From Nymphalis io (lineage: Eukaryota; Arthropoda; Insecta; Lepidoptera; Nymphalidae): 64,000 bases of DNA. Position numbers and translations under genes: made by a program. The number at the start of each line of letters is the position of its first letter. Position 1 is the stretch's first letter. Under the pieces are notes generated by a model. It was not told the DNA's origin. It was given only the letters and a program-made list of their open reading frames with translations, and did no database searches. Positions 59,901 to 64,000 of this stretch are shown here, piece by piece. The DNA lies in the NCBI RefSeq assembly GCF_905147045.1, contig NC_065903.1, forward strand, positions 6,820,001-6,884,000, written 5' to 3'.

Positions 59901-61845
59901 CTACGAACAAAATTAAATTACACATATTTTTAATAATATATCGTGTATTTCAAGTATTATATGTATGCGATACAAAAATAAATAAATGGAATTTGAAACA
60001 TGATTATACCCTGTTCAACTCAGATAAATGTCCCCCTTCAGAATGAGAAATATAAAATGTTATTACGAATATTTAAGGTCAACGAGCAAACGTTGGAAGC
60101 GATCACCTTAACATATAGGCATCATTTATCATTGATATTATTTAAATTAGACACACGTTGCCAAATAAAAGATGTTAAACCCTATTTATTATCGTAATAC
60201 ATGAATTTAATTGAAAGAAAATGAATTATTTATTCTACTTAAAATTTTGCTCTTGAAATTTAATAGTAACTATTTAAGAATTTTTTTTCGATTATCGTTG
60301 TCGTGTAATGTGAAGCGACAACGCAGAGAAAGGTGAGCACAGTTTGAATTTTGTCACCCATAATTGAAAAGTGATTTACGTTGCCGATTATATTTTCTCT
60401 TTCAGTCTGCGACAAAAGAGTAAATAAAGATTCATTGAATAACAAAAATAATACAATCACAAGCGTGAACAAATGAAAATTAATAGAAAATAACATTATT
60501 TGCTGCATTTATCATTATTATCGCTATTTGATGAAATGAATTGCGACAATATTTAATTACACAATTTAAATAAAAAAATACTTCCAACCTACTTATTTGG
60601 ACAACAAAACCGCAAAAACGCATTACAACAGACGTACTAAAATAATAATAAAAGAAACGTAAAATATTGACCTCATTCATATGTTAATGAGCACAGTTCT
60701 TTAACCTCTAGCGGGGAAACGCTTCAGTGGATCCAGCGCAAGTTATTTTACTTATTTGTATAGACAATATACTTACAGATGTTAGAGCTATACCACTGTT
60801 TTATTAGTACAGTATATAAACAATGAACATACAGACACATGTATACGTTACATGTGTGTGTATATCTGTGTATGTGTTTGAATGTTGAAACTATTCATTC
60901 TAGAAAAATTGAGTACTTAATTTAACGATATTTTGTTTAAATTTTAGTTCAATTATAAGCACAGTGTGCTATTTTGTCTATTAGAGGAAGATATGTAATA
61001 AAGATAAAATAATAGTAATTACAGACTAATGCAACGACGTAACGGACTACCAATTTTTTACTTAGTAAAGTTTTTTGACTCCGGGCCAAAGCTATTATTG
61101 ACAGTCGAATTAAATTCTTACGGTACTCCCAAATCCTGTTTTAAGAGCTAAGTGCTAGAGAGAACATTTAAGTTTTTCTTTTAAAATATTAAACGAGTTC
61201 AACCCAAATATGTACTTTTAAGTAAGTTTTAATTTTATGATTTGGTATTGAATATACGAATATTTACAATATTATTCCATCAATTACGGGTAAGATCGTA
61301 TAGGCCTCGGTGGCAAGCCTATGAAGTAAATAGTAGTTTTTTTTCAATGTATTCTTACTCTGTGTTAAACACACAATAACATAGTTTCAAACACCCATAT
61401 ATATATTACCATTCAAGTTACACCGAATCAAAATTAGCGTTAATCCATGTAATACAAATTACGAGTAATTATTTTATTACATTAATCGTATCAATGAAGG
61501 AAAAGACACATACAATGGAAGAATTCTGACATATGTATATTATCAATGAAATAGTTCTGAATTTTTCTATTTAATGAATTCTTTCAGTAAGGACGTCACT
61601 CGGCTGTAACTGGACAGTTATTTTACTATTTTTAATGTAGATAGTGAAACCTCAAAACTCTAAACTATTATATTATTTACTAATTTGCATTTCTGTCTGT
61701 AAATATTACGTAGCCGCTGCATACTCTTAACTGCTGTATTCCGATACATACTTATTGCAACTCAATGAAGTTTGATAAAATTTTGCATCATTGATCCTAT
61801 CCAAATTGATCTCATATGAATACACGTGAAAAGTGTATCAAGTAC
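59901..61845. other. AT-rich intron
   Basis: Intron of the proline-rich gene, with no recognised repeat. A donor-like ATCT|GTAAGTAT at about 60778 (minus) has no sensible exon. Confidence 0.5.
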
Positions 61846-61983
61846 CTCATTCTGGCCCTGGTGTTGTGGCGGTGGGGGAGGTTGGAAAGGTCCCATATTT
61901 TCAGGCGCTGGCGGCATGTTGTGTGGGGCAGGGATGGCGATTACTCGCATTTGACGTGGAGCACTCATCTCTTCTTGTTCACG
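61846..61983 (-). CDS. Proline-rich module exon 2 (duplicate of the 62363 exon)
   Basis: Acceptor AAAATAG and donor AATGAG|GTACTTG bound 46 codons, phase 0 at both ends. The peptide starts REQEEMSAPRQMRVIAIPAP, then HNMPPAPENMGPFQPPPPPQ and a Gln-rich end. It is clearly homologous to the adjacent exon at 62363-62518: the core IPAPHN.PP.PENMGPF.PPPPPQ is shared and both end in NE before the donor. Symmetric phase means either exon can be included or skipped without a frame change. Confidence 0.75.
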
Positions 61984-62362
61984 CTATTTTTTTTAACATA
62001 TTAAATTGATTTAATGTATTCGTTCAAAACATGACAATGAATTAAAATATATTGTCTGGGTTTAAAAATTATGCTAACTTCCTGATATTCGAAGTGTAAC
62101 AATGAGGAGTTTTTTATAATTATACTGTTGGATTTATATATGAGGGTTAAGTCAATAGATCAAATAAGACAATTTTTTCTAGGCAAGCGCGCTCCATCTT
62201 AGACTGTATCTCGCTTTCCATCAGGTGTGATAACAGTCAAGCTCTAGCCTATACATTTAAAAAAAAAAGACTTATAAACAGATACGTAGCCAAAGCTTTG
62301 AATATATCAGGATCAATACCGCAACAAAGGTGAAAATTTCGAATTGCTTTTTTTTTAAATAC

Positions 62363-62518
62363 CTCGTTCTGATCTTGAGGTGGTGGTGGAGGTGCGAAGG
62401 GTCCCATGTTTTCCGGACGCGGGGGAATATTGTGCGGAGCGGGAATGGCGAACACACGCTGAACATGGATGCGCATCTCTCTAGGGTTCGCCTGTTCCTC
62501 GGATGATTCCCAAGGCAT
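62363..62518 (-). CDS. Proline-rich module exon 1
   Basis: Acceptor TTTATCTTTTAG and donor AACGAG|GTATTT bound 52 codons, phase 0 at both ends. The peptide starts MPWESSEEQANPREMRIHVQ, then the shared core FAIPAPHNIPPRPENMGPFA and PPPPPQDQNE. The ATG is the first codon of the exon and could be a start, but upstream exons in or beyond the window are more likely: a donor in phase 0 at about 63194 follows MFLYKKSFLCYSVMSE, and a 15-base microexon candidate lies at 63335-63349. The protein is not recognised; polyproline runs suggest an extended linker or SH3/WW-type ligand. Confidence 0.75.
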
Positions 62519-63889
62519 CTAAAAGATAAAAACAAACTTTATAGACACAGCAGAAGAAGATTAGTCATGACTAGAAGTTAGCAATTATCACTGCGGTATC
62601 AAACGATATCAATATAATTTTTTTTATAACACCTTGCCAACAGTTATTGGAAAACCTAAGTATTTCTACTTATTATACATTACTAACTAAGTTACCGTTG
62701 CATTAACAAAACGAAATTCTATTGTTGTTACTCACAATTAATTACACAGCATTTACAACAACAAACAAACTGGTTTTATTTACGATAAATAACGATTGAG
62801 TGTGACAAAAATCCTTCAATTAAGCTTCTGCGGTCATTGACATTTTTATTTACATTTAAGATTGAATTAATATTTCAGAAAAAATACGCTGTAAATGATA
62901 TGAAATTAATAATATTAGTACAATATACTTTTGACCTTCTGCTAACTTAACATTATGTAATATTTATAATAATGTAATATGAAGTTGAAGGTCAATATCT
63001 AAATGTTACCTTGCGAAAAAATATAGCTTTATTACTTGGGCCTTACTAACTCCTAACAAAAGCTTTTCGCTGAGATGGAAGAGAAAAAATGAATAAGAAT
63101 AAATACCGTTAATTTGGAATTGATATATACGAGTGTATTAAAAACAAGATTCCATACAATCAAATTCGACAGCAACAAACAAACATAATTTACCTCTGAC
63201 ATAACAGAATAACATAAGAATGATTTTTTATATAAAAACATTAAATGAAAGGACAAAGAACCTCAGAGGGCAAGTGATTTTATTATGAATAATGCAATCA
63301 ATGTTGCGCATACACAGAGCGTCACATTACTTACGAGATGAAAAACAAGCTGAAATCAATGACCCCACATCTCCGCGAGGGCACACCGTAACAAAGGCTT
63401 GATGAATGTTCATAAAAAATTTAAAAGGAACTCCAAATATTAGAAGAAATACGAAAGTAATTTTGCGTGTTTGTTTTTTATCTTCTCGACTAAATTAAAA
63501 TACAGATGCAAAAAAGGAGATAAAGAAAAAAAGGATCTAAAAAGTATTTATTAATTTGTCTTTGATTAAATGCCTTCGAAATCTAATTACTATTTTATAA
63601 CCCAAAGTACTCGTCTCGACGTGGCACAGGAACGATTCAGTTTTAACACCGAGTTATACAAGTATAAACTATCGACCAATTCAAACGCCATGAAAGATCT
63701 CAGACATAACCGCACGGCTTGATTGACAAATATCATAATAACGTTAGATTCACACAAAATTTTCATCGATTATATGCCTAAACTATTCTATTGGTAAAAA
63801 CTGAATAAAAACACTTTCTTAAGGATTTATAATATTGGAAGGGATAGGGTTACAGTAAACATATAAAGGTATAGAGATATGCCTTATAT
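62519..63889. other. AT-rich upstream region of the proline-rich gene
   Basis: No confident exon. Weak candidates are the phase-0 donor after MFLYKKSFLCYSVMSE (about 63241-63194, minus) and a 15-base microexon with good sites at 63335-63349 (minus, LVFHL). No repeats recognised. Confidence 0.35.
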
Positions 63890-64000
63890 ACCGTAACACC
63901 GTAACCGTAACAGCCTGTGAATGTCCCACTGCTGGGCTAAAGGCCTCCTCTCCTCGTTTTGAGGAGAAGGTATTGGAGCTTATTCCACCACGCTGCTCCA
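63890..64000 (-). mobile_element. Metulj-like SINE, 3' part (cut by window end)
   Basis: Reverse-oriented copy starting at the GTTAC tail and reading GAATGTCCCACTGCTGGGCT and AGGCCTCCTCTCC toward the window end; the head lies outside. Confidence 0.85.

Noticed and set aside
60770..60810. Possible 19-base microexon with donor ATCT|GTAAGTAT on the minus strand
   Set aside because: Its length is not a multiple of three and would break the phase-0 chain between the exons on either side.

Overview
This window is an AT-rich, repeat-dense piece of an insect nuclear genome, almost certainly a butterfly or moth, with the best fit to a nymphalid butterfly. The main evidence is the repeats: many copies of a tRNA-headed SINE very like the Metulj family of nymphalids, a second tRNA-headed SINE, a poly(A)-tailed retroposon common in Lepidoptera, RTE-like LINE 3' ends, and a Helitron relic ending in CTAG. 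Introns are large, exons are short GC-richer islands, and the long single-exon ORFs encode a secreted Ala/Tyr/Pro/Ser-rich protein family typical of cuticle.

Layout. (1) 3.6-37.3 kb, minus strand: exon by exon I can assemble the 5' part of one large gene. It has a possible non-coding first exon with a TATA element near 37.3 kb, a start-codon exon at 24683-24836, an internal exon at 12711-12915 and another at 3660-3852, and it leaves the window on the left. Splice phases agree (1/1, then 2/2) and give about 184 N-terminal residues of a protein I do not recognise. (2) Three single-exon cuticle-like genes lie inside the intron between its second and third exons: 13825-14598 (+), 18001-18771 (-) and 23572-24303 (-). 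The first two form an almost identical tail-to-tail inverted pair about 3.4 kb apart; the third is a diverged paralogue. Each has a TATA box about 32 bases before a TCAGT initiator, and each protein carries three KKR-S motifs that look like proprotein convertase sites. (3) 49027-49989 (+): an intronless seven-transmembrane receptor-like gene. (4) 54.6-62.5 kb, minus strand: a second multi-exon gene assembled from six exons in consistent phase, with a stop codon and a poly(A) signal. It contains two duplicated, phase-symmetric exons encoding a proline-rich module and a short C-terminal tail of basic residues followed by CACSCA. I do not recognise this protein either.

The rest is transposable-element debris and AT-rich sequence. 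It includes nested insertions (a LINE fragment inside a SINE), an 80-base poly(T) run that is a retroposon tail, and an unusual number of near-perfect short foldbacks. No CRISPR array, rRNA gene or free-standing tRNA gene was seen; tRNA-like boxes all sit in SINE heads. Exon boundaries were read by eye from splice consensus, coding phase and GC-rich codon usage, so the two multi-exon genes are models to be tested against RNA reads.
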